From the NCBI RefSeq assembly GCF_003403075.1, contig NZ_CP031557.1, positions 4,092,001 to 4,156,000 of the forward strand: a stretch of DNA of 64,000 nucleotides. The letters are read 5' to 3'. Source of the DNA: Flavobacterium psychrotrophum (lineage in GTDB: Bacteria; Bacteroidota; Bacteroidia; Flavobacteriales; Flavobacteriaceae). Below are positions 21,921 through 30,486 of the stretch, in pieces (position 1 is the stretch's first letter; each line of letters starts with the position of its first letter). The notes beneath the pieces were generated by a model. It had not been told where the DNA came from and made no database searches. It saw only the letters and a list, made by a program, of their open reading frames with translations. A program made the position numbers and the translations under genes.

Positions 21921-23153
21921 ATGCTCGAAAAAGAAACCATTCCTTTTGAAAAAACTGTAATTGCGGGGGTAATCACCCAGCAACAAAGCGAAGAAAAGCT
22001 TACCGAATATCTCGATGAGCTTGAATTTCTTACATTTACGGCCGGAGGACAGGTAGTAAAGCGTTTTTCGCAACGCATGGACAAACCTAATCCTAAAACT
22101 TTTTTAGGTACCGGTAAAATTGAAGAAATACACAATTACATAGTTGAACATAATGTTAAAACAGTAATTTTTGATGACGAGCTTACGCCTGCGCAGCAAA
22201 AAAACCTTAACAAAATATTAGACTGCAAGGTTTTAGACCGTACAAACCTTATTTTAGACATTTTTGCACAGCGTGCAGAAACTTCTTATGCACGCACCCA
22301 GGTAGAGCTGGCACAGTGCCAGTATTTACTACCACGCCTAAGTGGTATGTGGACGCACCTTGAACGCCAGCGTGGTGGTATAGGTATGCGTGGCCCCGGT
22401 GAAACAGAAATTGAAACTGACCGCCGTATTGTGCGCGACCGCATTGCATTACTTAAAGAAAAAATCAGGACCATAGACCGCCAAATGGGCGTGCAGCGTG
22501 GTAATCGCGGCGCCATGGTGCGCGTAGCACTTGTAGGGTATACCAATGTGGGCAAAAGTACCCTGATGAATGTTATAAGCAAAAGTGAGGTTTTTGTAGA
22601 AAATAAGCTTTTTGCAACCCTTGATACTACGGTACGAAAAGTGGTAATTAAAAACCTGCCGTTTTTACTTTCTGATACCGTTGGGTTTATACGCAAGCTT
22701 CCTACGCAACTTATTGACTCGTTTAAAAGTACGCTGGATGAAGTGCGCGAAGCTGATCTGCTATTACACGTAGTAGATATTTCTCACCCGGAGTTTGAAG
22801 ACCACATAGCATCTGTAAACCAGATATTACAGGACATAAAAAGTAACGATAAGCCTACCATAATGGTATTTAATAAAATAGATGCCTACAAACCGCTTAT
22901 CATTGATGAAGATGACCTGGTTACCGAAAAAACCGCACGCCACTTTAGTCTTAATGAATGGAAAGATACCTGGATGAGTAACGTAGGCGAAAAGAACGCC
23001 CTGTTTATTTCTGCCACCAATAAAGAAAACTTTGAAGAGTTCCGCGAAAAGGTATACGAGGCTGTAAGGGAAATACATATTACACGTTTTCCGTACAATA
23101 AATTCCTATACCCGGATTATAAAGAAAACCACGAAGTAGAAAAGGAAGACTAA
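21921..23153 (+). CDS. hflX: GTPase HflX
   Basis: HflX is a ribosome-associated GTPase that splits stalled 70S ribosomes after stress. The 410-residue product has the N-terminal HflX domain (FLGTGKIEEIHNYI), then RGGIGMRGPGETEIETDRR, then the G domain with G1 GYTNVGKST, G3 DTVGF and G4 NKID. The ATG at 21921 (MLEKETIPFEKT) is chosen because an upstream TTG lies inside the -7 box. It is divergent from the adhesin and ends at a strong terminator, so it is probably a single-gene unit. Confidence 0.95.
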   Translation: MLEKETIPFEKTVIAGVITQQQSEEKLTEYLDELEFLTFTAGGQVVKRFSQRMDKPNPKTFLGTGKIEEIHNYIVEHNVKTVIFDDELTPAQQKNLNKILDCKVLDRTNLILDIFAQRAETSYARTQVELAQCQYLLPRLSGMWTHLERQRGGIGMRGPGETEIETDRRIVRDRIALLKEKIRTIDRQMGVQRGNRGAMVRVALVGYTNVGKSTLMNVISKSEVFVENKLFATLDTTVRKVVIKNLPFLLSDTVGFIRKLPTQLIDSFKSTLDEVREADLLLHVVDISHPEFEDHIASVNQILQDIKSNDKPTIMVFNKIDAYKPLIIDEDDLVTEKTARHFSLNEWKDTWMSNVGEKNALFISATNKENFEEFREKVYEAVREIHITRFPYNKFLYPDYKENHEVEKED

Positions 23154-23211
23154 CTTTAAAAATCGAAAGCCTTAAAGTTGCCAATCCCACCTAACGTACA
23201 GTAGAGAAAAT

Positions 23212-23252
23212 AAAAAAGCCGAAAATCAATTTATATGATTTTCGGCTTTTTT
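23212..23252. terminator. Terminator downstream of hflX
   Basis: GCCGAAAATCA and TGATTTTCGGC form an 11-bp stem with a 7-nt loop, flanked by A6 and T6 runs, so it can act in both directions. It lies about 60 nt past the hflX stop codon. Confidence 0.9.
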
Positions 23253-23344
23253 ATTTGAGTACTCTATCTATCCTTCAGTCACATCACACGATAGATTACT
23301 GAAAAATAATCCTTTAAAAAAATATTTTGATCGATTTTTAAAAA

Positions 23345-23368
23345 TGAATGAACATTCACTTATATTTG
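23345..23368 (+). promoter_or_regulatory. tetR promoter with overlapping inverted-repeat operator
   Basis: TGAATG (23345-23350) and CATTCA (23353-23358) form an inverted repeat with a 2-nt spacer. The repeat lies directly before the -7 box TATATTTG (23361-23368). A TetR-type dimer bound there would block the promoter, so autoregulation together with the efflux gene is likely. This is inferred from position and symmetry. Confidence 0.6.
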
Positions 23369-23386
23369 CGCTTCCAATATAACTGA

Positions 23387-23977
23387 ATGCGCATACGTAA
23401 TACAAACAAGCAGGACCTGGTAAAAGCTAAGGCTATCGAACTGCTGGTAAAAGAAGGTTTTGAAGGTTTTAGCATGGGCAAGCTTGCAAGGGCATGCAGC
23501 ATATCTGTAGCTACACTCTACATTTATTACCATGATAAAGACGACCTTATTAAAAAACTGGGCTGCGAACTGGGCGACCGCTTTTTTGAAGCTGCCCTTA
23601 CCGATTTTCATCCGGATATGCACTTTGCAGATGGCCTTAAAAAACAATGGGATAACCGGATGGCTTATACATTAGCCAACCAACAGGAAACCAAGTGTTA
23701 TGAGGTAATACGCCATTCGCCGCATGGCGAGTATGTGTTGCAACAAACCGCTAAGGGTTTTGGCAACATCATGGGACAGTTTTGCCACAACGCCGTGCTT
23801 AATAATGAATTGGTACCTGTAACCATGGAAGTTTTCTGGAGCCTGGCTTTTGGCCCGTTGTATAATATGCTGCGCTTTCATGCAGAAGGCAAAAGCCTGG
23901 GCAAAAGGCCATTTTCTATGACCGAAGCCATGAGAGACGAGGCTTTCAAGCTTGTTATTAAGGCGCTTACACCGTAG
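23387..23977 (+). CDS. TetR/AcrR family transcriptional regulator
   Basis: The 196-residue product has an N-terminal helix-turn-helix (FSMGKLARACSISVATLYIYYHDKDDLI) and a C-terminal all-helical ligand-binding region. The palindrome overlapping its promoter and the MFS exporter gene 60 nt downstream make it the probable repressor of that exporter, released by a small molecule. The ligand cannot be inferred. Confidence 0.9.
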   Translation: MRIRNTNKQDLVKAKAIELLVKEGFEGFSMGKLARACSISVATLYIYYHDKDDLIKKLGCELGDRFFEAALTDFHPDMHFADGLKKQWDNRMAYTLANQQETKCYEVIRHSPHGEYVLQQTAKGFGNIMGQFCHNAVLNNELVPVTMEVFWSLAFGPLYNMLRFHAEGKSLGKRPFSMTEAMRDEAFKLVIKALTP

Positions 23978-24037
23978 TGGAGTTCAATCATCATCATCAA
24001 AAATCAAATTACACACACATCAACAAAAAGAATTTTT

Positions 24038-25324
24038 ATGCAACAACCTCAACCGGCAGCCCCTTTTTCGGGCTACCAGAAATTTGTGATATTTATACTG
24101 GCCATCACCCAGTTTACCGTGATCCTCGACTTTATGGTTATGTCGCCACTGGGCGATAAACTCATGAAATCTATCGGTATGGCACCAAATGAATTTGGCA
24201 TTGCCGTATCTGCCTATGCCTTTAGTGCAGGTATATCAGGCTTATTAACAGCCGGCTTTGCCGATAAATTTGACCGTAAAAAGCTGTTATTGTTTTTTTA
24301 TACCGGCTTTATCATTGGCACACTGTTTTGTGGCCTTGTAAACAGTTATGAAGCCCTGGTGGCTGCCCGTATATTTACCGGGCTATTTGGCGGTGTTATA
24401 GGGTCTATATCTATGGCTATCGTGGCAGATATCTTTGGGCTGCAACAGCGTGGCCGTGTAATGGGCTTTCTGCAAATGGGCTTTGGTGCCAGCCAGATAC
24501 TGGGTATTCCTATTGGGCTGTACATTGCTAACATCTGGGGATGGCACGCGCCATTTTTATGGATCGTAGGCATGGCAGCTATTATTGCACTGCTTATTCT
24601 ACTTAAACTGAACCCGGTAAATGCACACCTTAAGCTAAAGCAGGACAAATCTCCGCTACTCCATCTGTGGCATACTATTTCGAAAGGCGATTACCGTATA
24701 GGTTTTACCGCTACTGCATTACTCTCAATAGGTGGATTCATGATGATGCCTTTTGGCAGTGCCTTTGCCATTAACAACCTTAAGGTTACAGAGATGCAGC
24801 TTCCGCAGATATATATTGTAGCGGGTATTTTTACACTGGTTTGTATGCCGCTTATGGGTAAGCTGAGCGATAAGTTTAACAAGTTCAGGATATTTACCAT
24901 TGCCTGTTTCTGGACAATGGGTGTAATTATAGCCTACACACATTTAGCCGCTACTCCACTATGGATCATTATTTTGCTAAACGTGCTTATGATGGTAGGC
25001 ATTACAGGCCGAATGGTTCCCAGTACTGCCTTGGTTACAGGCGTACCCGATGCCAAAGACCGTGGTGCTTTTATGAGTATTAACTCCAGTCTGCAACAAA
25101 TAGCCGGTGGTATAGGCGCATGGATAGGCGGGCTTATAATCGTTCAGAAATCTACCACAAGCCCGTTAGAACATTATGATATTATAGGGTACATAGTAGC
25201 CGCAATAACGCTGTTGAGCATCTTCCTTATGTATCGTGTATACAAGATGGTACAACGCAAGGTAGCAAACCAGAATCCTTTAAAAGTGGACATTGCCGAA
25301 GAAATTCATCTTACAGAGATGTAA
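24038..25324 (+). CDS. MFS transporter (drug-efflux-like)
   Basis: The 428-residue product has about 12 membrane segments, the MFS loop 2-3 motif GFADKFDRKKLL, and the opening QFTVILDFMVMSPLGDKLM seen in AraJ-like and proton-drug antiporters. The LDFMV motif in helix 1 fits the drug-efflux side of the family. It is likely co-transcribed with the upstream TetR gene. Substrate unknown. Confidence 0.88.
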   Translation: MQQPQPAAPFSGYQKFVIFILAITQFTVILDFMVMSPLGDKLMKSIGMAPNEFGIAVSAYAFSAGISGLLTAGFADKFDRKKLLLFFYTGFIIGTLFCGLVNSYEALVAARIFTGLFGGVIGSISMAIVADIFGLQQRGRVMGFLQMGFGASQILGIPIGLYIANIWGWHAPFLWIVGMAAIIALLILLKLNPVNAHLKLKQDKSPLLHLWHTISKGDYRIGFTATALLSIGGFMMMPFGSAFAINNLKVTEMQLPQIYIVAGIFTLVCMPLMGKLSDKFNKFRIFTIACFWTMGVIIAYTHLAATPLWIIILLNVLMMVGITGRMVPSTALVTGVPDAKDRGAFMSINSSLQQIAGGIGAWIGGLIIVQKSTTSPLEHYDIIGYIVAAITLLSIFLMYRVYKMVQRKVANQNPLKVDIAEEIHLTEM

Positions 25325-25371
25325 GATCTAAAGCTTTCCGGTTAAAATATCCTTTCGGATAAATATTCAAC

Positions 25372-25413
25372 AAAAAACACCTGACGGATTTAAAACCTGT
25401 CAGGTGTTTTTTT
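25372..25413. terminator. Bidirectional terminator between MFS and DUF3078 genes
   Basis: AAAAAACACCTGAC and GTCAGGTGTTTTTTT pair around a 13-nt loop. Flanking A and T runs let it act for both convergent genes. The stem is almost the same as at 4471-4523. Confidence 0.85.
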
Positions 25414-25449
25414 ATAACTATAAACCACGAACAATAAACTATAAACTCT

Positions 25450-26343
25450 TTAGAAACCATAATTAGCTGCTACGCCAAATACCTGCCTGATCTGGAAACC
25501 ACGGTAGGCATTATCGTCATATATGGTCTGGAAGCTAAGGTTTGTAGTAAGGTAACGGTTTATCTTCATTACGATGTTTAGCTGATAGTCGATATCCACA
25601 TTTTGAGGATCTTCCAGGTAGTTAGAATACAGGTTAACAATGTTCTCAAACGTTACGTTAGCAATTACATCAAGCTTATAATACATACTGGCATTAAAAC
25701 CCAGTTCGTAACGCATACTCTTACCTTCTTTCACACCAAAGTAATCTTCGTTAGGCAACGTAAAATTCTTATCTACAAAAGTAAATTTAGAAGTAGCCGG
25801 AGAAAGGTTTATCTTAAGGTTCTCGTCACGCACATACTGCATACCGGGACCTACAAGTACATAAGCCGGAGAAAAGAAGTTGGTATAATCTTCACGTATT
25901 TCGGCACCATTCTCATCCTTGCCATAATTATATCCCTTTGTAAACTGTGTCCTGAGGTTTACAAAAGCAGTATAGTCCCAACGCTCACTGGCCTTCTTAC
26001 CTACGACCGAATTAAAGTACAGGCGGTCGTCTGTCTTTTTTGCGAAAGAGCTATTGCGGGTTTTTACTATACCATAAGATGCAATAACCTTATTATCCCA
26101 GCTCCAATCGCCCTTTTTGTAATTAAAGTCATAATTAAAGCCCAGCGTACCGGATATGTTATTTTCACCACCCGCTACCCAGTTCTCAAACGTACTCTGG
26201 TTAAACAATAAAGACGCATTGCCTTTTTTTGTCCATGGCCCTATGGTGTCGTTATCTGCCTGGGCAGGGTTAGCCGGGGCATCCTGGGCTACGGCAGCAA
26301 ATGCCGTAAACTGAAGTGCAAGGAGTAAAAATATCTTCTTCAT
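25450..26343 (-). CDS. DUF3078 outer-membrane beta-barrel-like protein
   Basis: The 297-residue product starts with a signal peptide (MKKIFLLLALQFTAFAAVAQ). It continues with the DUF3078 pattern, rich in aromatic-alternating beta strands (GPWTKKGNASLLFNQSTFENWVAGGENN). It probably sits in the outer membrane. An in-frame ATG 51 nt upstream would place 17 residues before the signal peptide and overlap the -7 box, so I use the ATG at 26343. Function unknown. Confidence 0.8.
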   Translation of the reverse strand: MKKIFLLLALQFTAFAAVAQDAPANPAQADNDTIGPWTKKGNASLLFNQSTFENWVAGGENNISGTLGFNYDFNYKKGDWSWDNKVIASYGIVKTRNSSFAKKTDDRLYFNSVVGKKASERWDYTAFVNLRTQFTKGYNYGKDENGAEIREDYTNFFSPAYVLVGPGMQYVRDENLKINLSPATSKFTFVDKNFTLPNEDYFGVKEGKSMRYELGFNASMYYKLDVIANVTFENIVNLYSNYLEDPQNVDIDYQLNIVMKINRYLTTNLSFQTIYDDNAYRGFQIRQVFGVAANYGF

Positions 26344-26360
26344 ACTATCGGGTTTTCCTA

Positions 26361-26368
26361 CAAATATA
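26361..26368 (-). promoter_or_regulatory. -7 box (TATATTTG) of DUF3078 gene
   Basis: Exact TAnnTTTG match on the minus strand, 17 nt before the chosen start codon. A TTG lies upstream with a longer than usual spacer (23 nt). Confidence 0.45.
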
Positions 26369-26409
26369 AATAATGCTGAGGCTTTACGCCCCAAATATTA
26401 CGTTAAAAA

Positions 26410-26925
26410 CTACTTCTTTTTATACAAAGGCACTGAAGAACAGGCTTCTCCAAACATCAGGCTTTTAGCCACGGGCTGCAATTTTTGGGTTGCAAGTACG
26501 TAAGCCTCCTGCGGAACCGGCTTGCGCGAGCAGCCTTTAATAATTACCGGCCTAGCCTCATATGGCGTATAATCAAGACCGTCTAATATTTCCTGATACA
26601 GCAGCACATCGAGCTGGGCGGTAGTACCCTGTACCACTTTTTTTGCTACAGGCAGCAAGTAGGTAGTAACCAGCATATAGGCCCATGCCGGCACTATGGC
26701 ATCGGTACTGCAATACAGGGCTACAAAAGCGCCGCCGTACTGGCTCCAGTCATGATTTTTAAGGCTTTCGCGAAAATCTTTCTCGCGCAGTACAAACCCT
26801 TCTAAAAGCCATCCTGATATATCCAGGGCTACACGCTGCCCTTCTTGGTAATAATCTTCAAGGTCAAAAACCTGCAGGGCACTGTTTGCCACACGGTTTA
26901 CAATTTCAAACTCTTCGGTATCCAT
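26410..26925 (-). CDS. DUF2480 family protein
   Basis: The 171-residue product has no signal peptide or membrane segment and matches my recollection of DUF2480, a cytoplasmic Bacteroidota family of unknown function (FDLEDYYQEGQRVALDISGWL, GCSRKPVP). In related genomes it tends to lie near suf genes and DUF3078. Here it lies just beyond the sufT-like gene, separated by the M1 peptidase. A -7 box lies 27 nt upstream. Confidence 0.75.
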   Translation of the reverse strand: MDTEEFEIVNRVANSALQVFDLEDYYQEGQRVALDISGWLLEGFVLREKDFRESLKNHDWSQYGGAFVALYCSTDAIVPAWAYMLVTTYLLPVAKKVVQGTTAQLDVLLYQEILDGLDYTPYEARPVIIKGCSRKPVPQEAYVLATQKLQPVAKSLMFGEACSSVPLYKKK

Positions 26926-26952
26926 AAAATGTCATCTTCAAAATTACATTTA

Positions 26953-26960
26953 CAAAGTTA
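26953..26960 (-). promoter_or_regulatory. -7 box (TAACTTTG) of DUF2480 gene
   Basis: Exact TAnnTTTG match on the minus strand, in the gap shared with the divergent M1 peptidase gene. Confidence 0.45.
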
Positions 26961-27030
26961 CTAACTATTTTTATGCGTTACCCTAACTTTATGACTTTGC
27001 TAATTTTATAACTTTCGCTAATTTTACCCC

Positions 27031-28926
27031 ATGAGAACATTTGTAGCAACCGCTTTATTACTGGCCACCGGCCTTTATGCACAGCAAACCCCAAATAAGG
27101 GCTACTGGCAGCAACACGCAGACTATAAGATGGATGTGAGTATAGACGTAAAGTCTTATAAATATACCGGTAAGCAAGAACTGGTATACACTAACAATTC
27201 GCCCGATACCATAAGGCGTGTGTTTTACCATTTGTACCCTAATGCTTTTCAGCCCGGCAGTGAGATGGATGCCCGCCTGCAAACCGTGGCCGACCCTGAT
27301 AAACGCATGGTAAAAACGGTTATAAATGGCGATAAGACCGTAAAAGAAAGCCGCATTGCTACCCTAAAGCCAAACGAGATTGGCTACCTTAACATAGCTA
27401 ATTTTAAGCAGGATGGTGCCGATGCCAAAACAAAAACCGAAGGTACAATACTGGAGGTTAACCTTAACCAACCCATACTTCCAGGTAAATCGGCTACATT
27501 CAGCCTTGATTTTGCAGGACAGGTACCGTTACAAATTCGCCGCAGCGGACGCAATAGCGACGAGAACGTAGCGCTGAGTATGACGCAGTGGTACCCTAAA
27601 ATGGCTGAGTATGATTTTGAAGGATGGCATGCAGACCCTTACATAGGCCGTGAATTTCATGGTGTGTGGGGCAATTTTGATGTAAACATTACCATTGATA
27701 AAAGCTACACCATAGGCGGAAGTGGTTACCTACAAAATAAAAACGAGATAGGTAAAGGTTATGAAGATGCCGGTACGGTAGTAAAATACCCTAAAAAAGC
27801 CAAAACGCTTACCTGGCATTTTATAGCACCAAACGTGCATGATTTTGCATGGGGTGCAGACCCGGAATATATTCACGATAAGCTTGTTGCAGCAAATGGT
27901 GTAGAGTTGCACTTCTTTTACAAAAACAATCCTGAATTTTTAGAGGGATGGAAAAAGATGCAGCCTAAAGTGGCTGAGTTATTAGAGTTTTATAATAAAA
28001 ACGTAGGGCCTTATCCCTACAAGCAATATAGCGTGGTTCAGGGTGGTGATGGCGGTATGGAGTATGCCATGTGTACCCTTATTACCGGAAACCGCACTTA
28101 CGGCAGCCTTGTGGGCGTTACAGCACATGAGTTTGCGCACTCGTGGTTTCAGCACATACTGGCTACTAACGAAAGTAAGTACCCGTGGATGGACGAAGGT
28201 TTTACCAGCTACATAAGCGACCTGGCTATGGATACCGTACTGCCTAAAAAAGTAAAAGAAGGAGAAGAGCCACAAAGCCCTTTTAAACCGGCTTATGATA
28301 ATTACTTTGGTATGGTAAAAACAGGTAAAGAGCAACCCCTTACCACACACGGCGACCGCTACGATACCAACCGCCTGTACAGCATATCGTCTTACAGCAA
28401 AGGCGAACTTTTCCTTGCACAACTGGGCTATCTTATAGGCGAAGACAAACTTGCGGAAACCATTAAGCGTTATTTTGCCGATTTTAAGTTTACACATCCT
28501 ACGCCAAACGATGTGCAACGCAGCGCTGAGCGCGTTACAGGCGCTCACCTGGACTGGTATGTAACAGAATGGTGCAATACACCAAACACAATAGATTATG
28601 CCATTAAAGAGCTTAAAGAAGACGGAAACAATACTAAGATAACACTGGAGCGCAAAGGTCGTATGCCGATGCCTATAGACCTTATTGTGGCATATGACGA
28701 CAACACACAGGAAAGCTTTTATGTGCCGCTGCAAATGATGCACTACGAAAAAGATAACCCCTACCCTAACCTGAAACGCACGGTTTTAAAAGGATGGGAC
28801 TGGGCACACCAAACCTATGAGTTTACCCTGCCAAGGACAAAAGATGCTATTCGCATACTGGTAATAGACCCAAGTGAAACTATGGCAGACGTTAACAAAG
28901 AAGATAACGTGTATTACAGGAAGTAG
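27031..28926 (+). CDS. M1 family metallopeptidase (secreted aminopeptidase)
   Basis: M1 enzymes are zinc aminopeptidases. The 631-residue product has a short signal peptide (MRTFVATALLLATGLYAQ) and the zinc motif HEFAHSWFQ (H366, E367, H370) followed by WMDEGF with third ligand E389, exactly at the HExxH-18-E spacing. GGMEYAM shortly before fits the exopeptidase GxMEN motif in altered form. It is likely periplasmic or outer-membrane associated. It forms a single-gene unit ended by a strong hairpin. Confidence 0.93.
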   Translation: MRTFVATALLLATGLYAQQTPNKGYWQQHADYKMDVSIDVKSYKYTGKQELVYTNNSPDTIRRVFYHLYPNAFQPGSEMDARLQTVADPDKRMVKTVINGDKTVKESRIATLKPNEIGYLNIANFKQDGADAKTKTEGTILEVNLNQPILPGKSATFSLDFAGQVPLQIRRSGRNSDENVALSMTQWYPKMAEYDFEGWHADPYIGREFHGVWGNFDVNITIDKSYTIGGSGYLQNKNEIGKGYEDAGTVVKYPKKAKTLTWHFIAPNVHDFAWGADPEYIHDKLVAANGVELHFFYKNNPEFLEGWKKMQPKVAELLEFYNKNVGPYPYKQYSVVQGGDGGMEYAMCTLITGNRTYGSLVGVTAHEFAHSWFQHILATNESKYPWMDEGFTSYISDLAMDTVLPKKVKEGEEPQSPFKPAYDNYFGMVKTGKEQPLTTHGDRYDTNRLYSISSYSKGELFLAQLGYLIGEDKLAETIKRYFADFKFTHPTPNDVQRSAERVTGAHLDWYVTEWCNTPNTIDYAIKELKEDGNNTKITLERKGRMPMPIDLIVAYDDNTQESFYVPLQMMHYEKDNPYPNLKRTVLKGWDWAHQTYEFTLPRTKDAIRILVIDPSETMADVNKEDNVYYRK

Positions 28927-28945
28927 TAGACCAAGCAGTTAAAGA

Positions 28946-28981
28946 AAACAGGCAGCTCCATAACTGGCTGCCTGTTTTTTT
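28946..28981 (+). terminator. Terminator of the M1 peptidase gene
   Basis: AAACAGGCAGC and GCTGCCTGTTT form an 11-bp stem with a 10-nt loop, followed by T7, 20 nt after the stop codon. Confidence 0.9.
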
Positions 28982-28993
28982 GTAAGTATGCGC

Positions 28994-29101
28994 TAAAAGA
29001 ACCCCGGAGGGGTGCCATAGCTATAGCATAAAATTAAACCACAAAAAAACAGCTCCGGAGGAGCGGCACATTACCATCTTCCGGAGCTGTTTTCATTTTT
29101 T
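28994..29101. repeat. CCGGAG-type repeats; the second half doubles as terminator of the sufT-like gene
   Basis: ACCCCGGAGGGGT (near 29000) and GCTCCGGAGGAGC (near 29052) are short palindromes of a type widespread between Bacteroidota genes. The second is part of a larger hairpin, AACAGCTCCGGA (29048-29059) with TCCGGAGCTGTT (29080-29091). Read on the minus strand that hairpin ends in a T7 run, which makes it a good terminator for the minus-strand gene ending at 29128. Confidence 0.65.
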
Positions 29102-29127
29102 TTGCGAACGCTATTTAAGGCAGGAAA

Positions 29128-29445
29128 TTATAACATTCCCAGTTCAAGCTTGGCTTCTTCACTCATAAGGTCGCGGGTCCATGGCGGGTCGAAGGTAATT
29201 TCAACCTCAGCAGCAGCAACGCCTTCTATCCTTTTAATTTTCTCTTCTACCTCTGCCGGAAGGCTTTCTGCTACCGGGCAGTTTGGCGATGTAAGGGTCA
29301 TTAATATTTTAACCTCATGGTCTGTATTAACCATAACGTCATATATCAGGCCAAGTTCATAAATATCTACGGGTATCTCAGGGTCATAAATGCCTTTAAG
29401 CACCTTTACGATCTCTTCGCCCAGTTGTGCGGTGTCTATTTCCAT
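29128..29445 (-). CDS. sufT: SufT-like DUF59/MIP18 iron-sulfur assembly protein
   Basis: The 105-residue product is a single DUF59 domain, with YDPEIPVDIYELGLIY at its start and LTSPNCPVAESLP with the conserved cysteine. DUF59 proteins help deliver iron-sulfur clusters to target proteins, and stand-alone forms in suf operons are called SufT. An in-frame ATG 33 nt upstream overlaps sufE; the ATG at 29445 (MEIDTAQ) leaves a 4-nt gap and is preferred. It is the last gene of the sufS-lipoprotein-sufE-sufT series. Confidence 0.85.
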   Translation of the reverse strand: MEIDTAQLGEEIVKVLKGIYDPEIPVDIYELGLIYDVMVNTDHEVKILMTLTSPNCPVAESLPAEVEEKIKRIEGVAAAEVEITFDPPWTRDLMSEEAKLELGML

Positions 29446-29449
29446 ATCT

Positions 29450-29869
29450 TTAGTTTTTAGCACTGTAAGCCAGTGCATACATTTTAATCTGTTTTATCAT
29501 GCTCACAAGGCCGTTGGCTCGCGTAGCCGAAAGATGTTCTTTAAGGCCTATTTCATCTACAAAATCGGTATTGGCTTCTAAAATAGCCTCCGGTTTCTGG
29601 TTGCTGAATACGCGTATCATTATCGCTATAAGCCCTTTGGTAAGTATGGCATCGCTATCGGCAGTAAACACAATGTTGCCATCCTGCTGGCCGGCGTGCA
29701 GCCACACTTTACTCTGGCAGCCTTTAATGATGTTATCATCAGTTTTATACTGTTCCTCAATAAGCGGTAACGATTTACCCAGGTCTATAACATACTGGTA
29801 GCGCTCATCCCACTCATCAAACATCGAGAATTCATCAATGATCTCGTCCTGTATTTCTTTAATCTTCAT
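29450..29869 (-). CDS. sufE: Cysteine desulfurase activator SufE
   Basis: SufE takes the persulfide from SufS and passes sulfur to the SufBCD scaffold. The 139-residue product has the acceptor cysteine in KGCQSKVWL at C51, as in E. coli SufE. The helix-rich C-terminus is typical. The gene lies in the minus-strand half of the split suf locus, 2 nt after the lipoprotein gene and 4 nt before sufT. Confidence 0.93.
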   Translation of the reverse strand: MKIKEIQDEIIDEFSMFDEWDERYQYVIDLGKSLPLIEEQYKTDDNIIKGCQSKVWLHAGQQDGNIVFTADSDAILTKGLIAIMIRVFSNQKPEAILEANTDFVDEIGLKEHLSATRANGLVSMIKQIKMYALAYSAKN

Positions 29870-29871
29870 AG

Positions 29872-30342
29872 TTATTCTTTAGTTTCAAACCCCGCCAGCC
29901 TTACAATTTCATCTACCAAAACCTTAATTTCCGCCGGAGGGTTACCGTGGTCAAACGTAGGTGTTGAAACTGAGCCATCGGCCGATTTTATAGTAAGCGT
30001 TGCCGAAAGGGCACCGTCATACTGGTGTTTTTTGCTGGGCGCTTCAAGCGCTTCAAGGTTAACGCCTTTTTTTACAATGTTCTTTTCGTAGAAAGCAATC
30101 ATGGCATTCCAGTCTTTTGCATCAACATCAGTTACAACCGGCCTTGCAGAAGGCGCTGTTGCAAGCATTACCTTAGACGAATTTACGATAACCTTCTTGT
30201 AATTGCCACGTGTAATAGCGGTATATTCAAACTCAAGCGATTTGTCGGCCTTGGCAGCCACGGTTTCGCTGGTCTTTTTAGACGATGAGCAGCCCACGGC
30301 TACCGCAATGGTTAGTATAAGTACTGATAGTATCTTTTTCAT
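29872..30342 (-). CDS. Small lipoprotein in the sufS-sufE operon
   Basis: The 156-residue product starts MKKILSVLILTIAVAVGCSSSKK, a signal peptide with lipobox cysteine. An upstream in-frame ATG would place 11 residues before it and is rejected. The mature part contains SLEFEYTAITRGNYKKVIVN, a charged beta-rich segment I do not recognise beyond a Bacteroidota hypothetical lipoprotein. It lies between sufS and sufE, so it is probably co-transcribed, but an exported lipoprotein has no obvious part in cytoplasmic Fe-S assembly. Confidence 0.75.
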   Translation of the reverse strand: MKKILSVLILTIAVAVGCSSSKKTSETVAAKADKSLEFEYTAITRGNYKKVIVNSSKVMLATAPSARPVVTDVDAKDWNAMIAFYEKNIVKKGVNLEALEAPSKKHQYDGALSATLTIKSADGSVSTPTFDHGNPPAEIKVLVDEIVRLAGFETKE

Positions 30343-30486
30343 AATATTTTTTAGTGTTGTTACACAGAGTTGCACAGAGAAAATTGATTTTTATAACGTT
30401 CAAACAAAACGCTATGAATCTCTATGCCTGCTCGATATACCTCTGAGAAATAATCAATGTAAAAATAGCAAAAATTTTGCCATTGC

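Noticed and set aside
27058..28743. Long minus-strand frames opposite the M1 peptidase
   Set aside because: They are antisense shadows; the plus strand has intact zinc motif and signal peptide.
30343..30486. Possible extra copy of the ACAAAG repeat between sufS and the lipoprotein
   Set aside because: Only scattered CACAGAG and CTCTGAG words; arms do not pair well enough to call an element.
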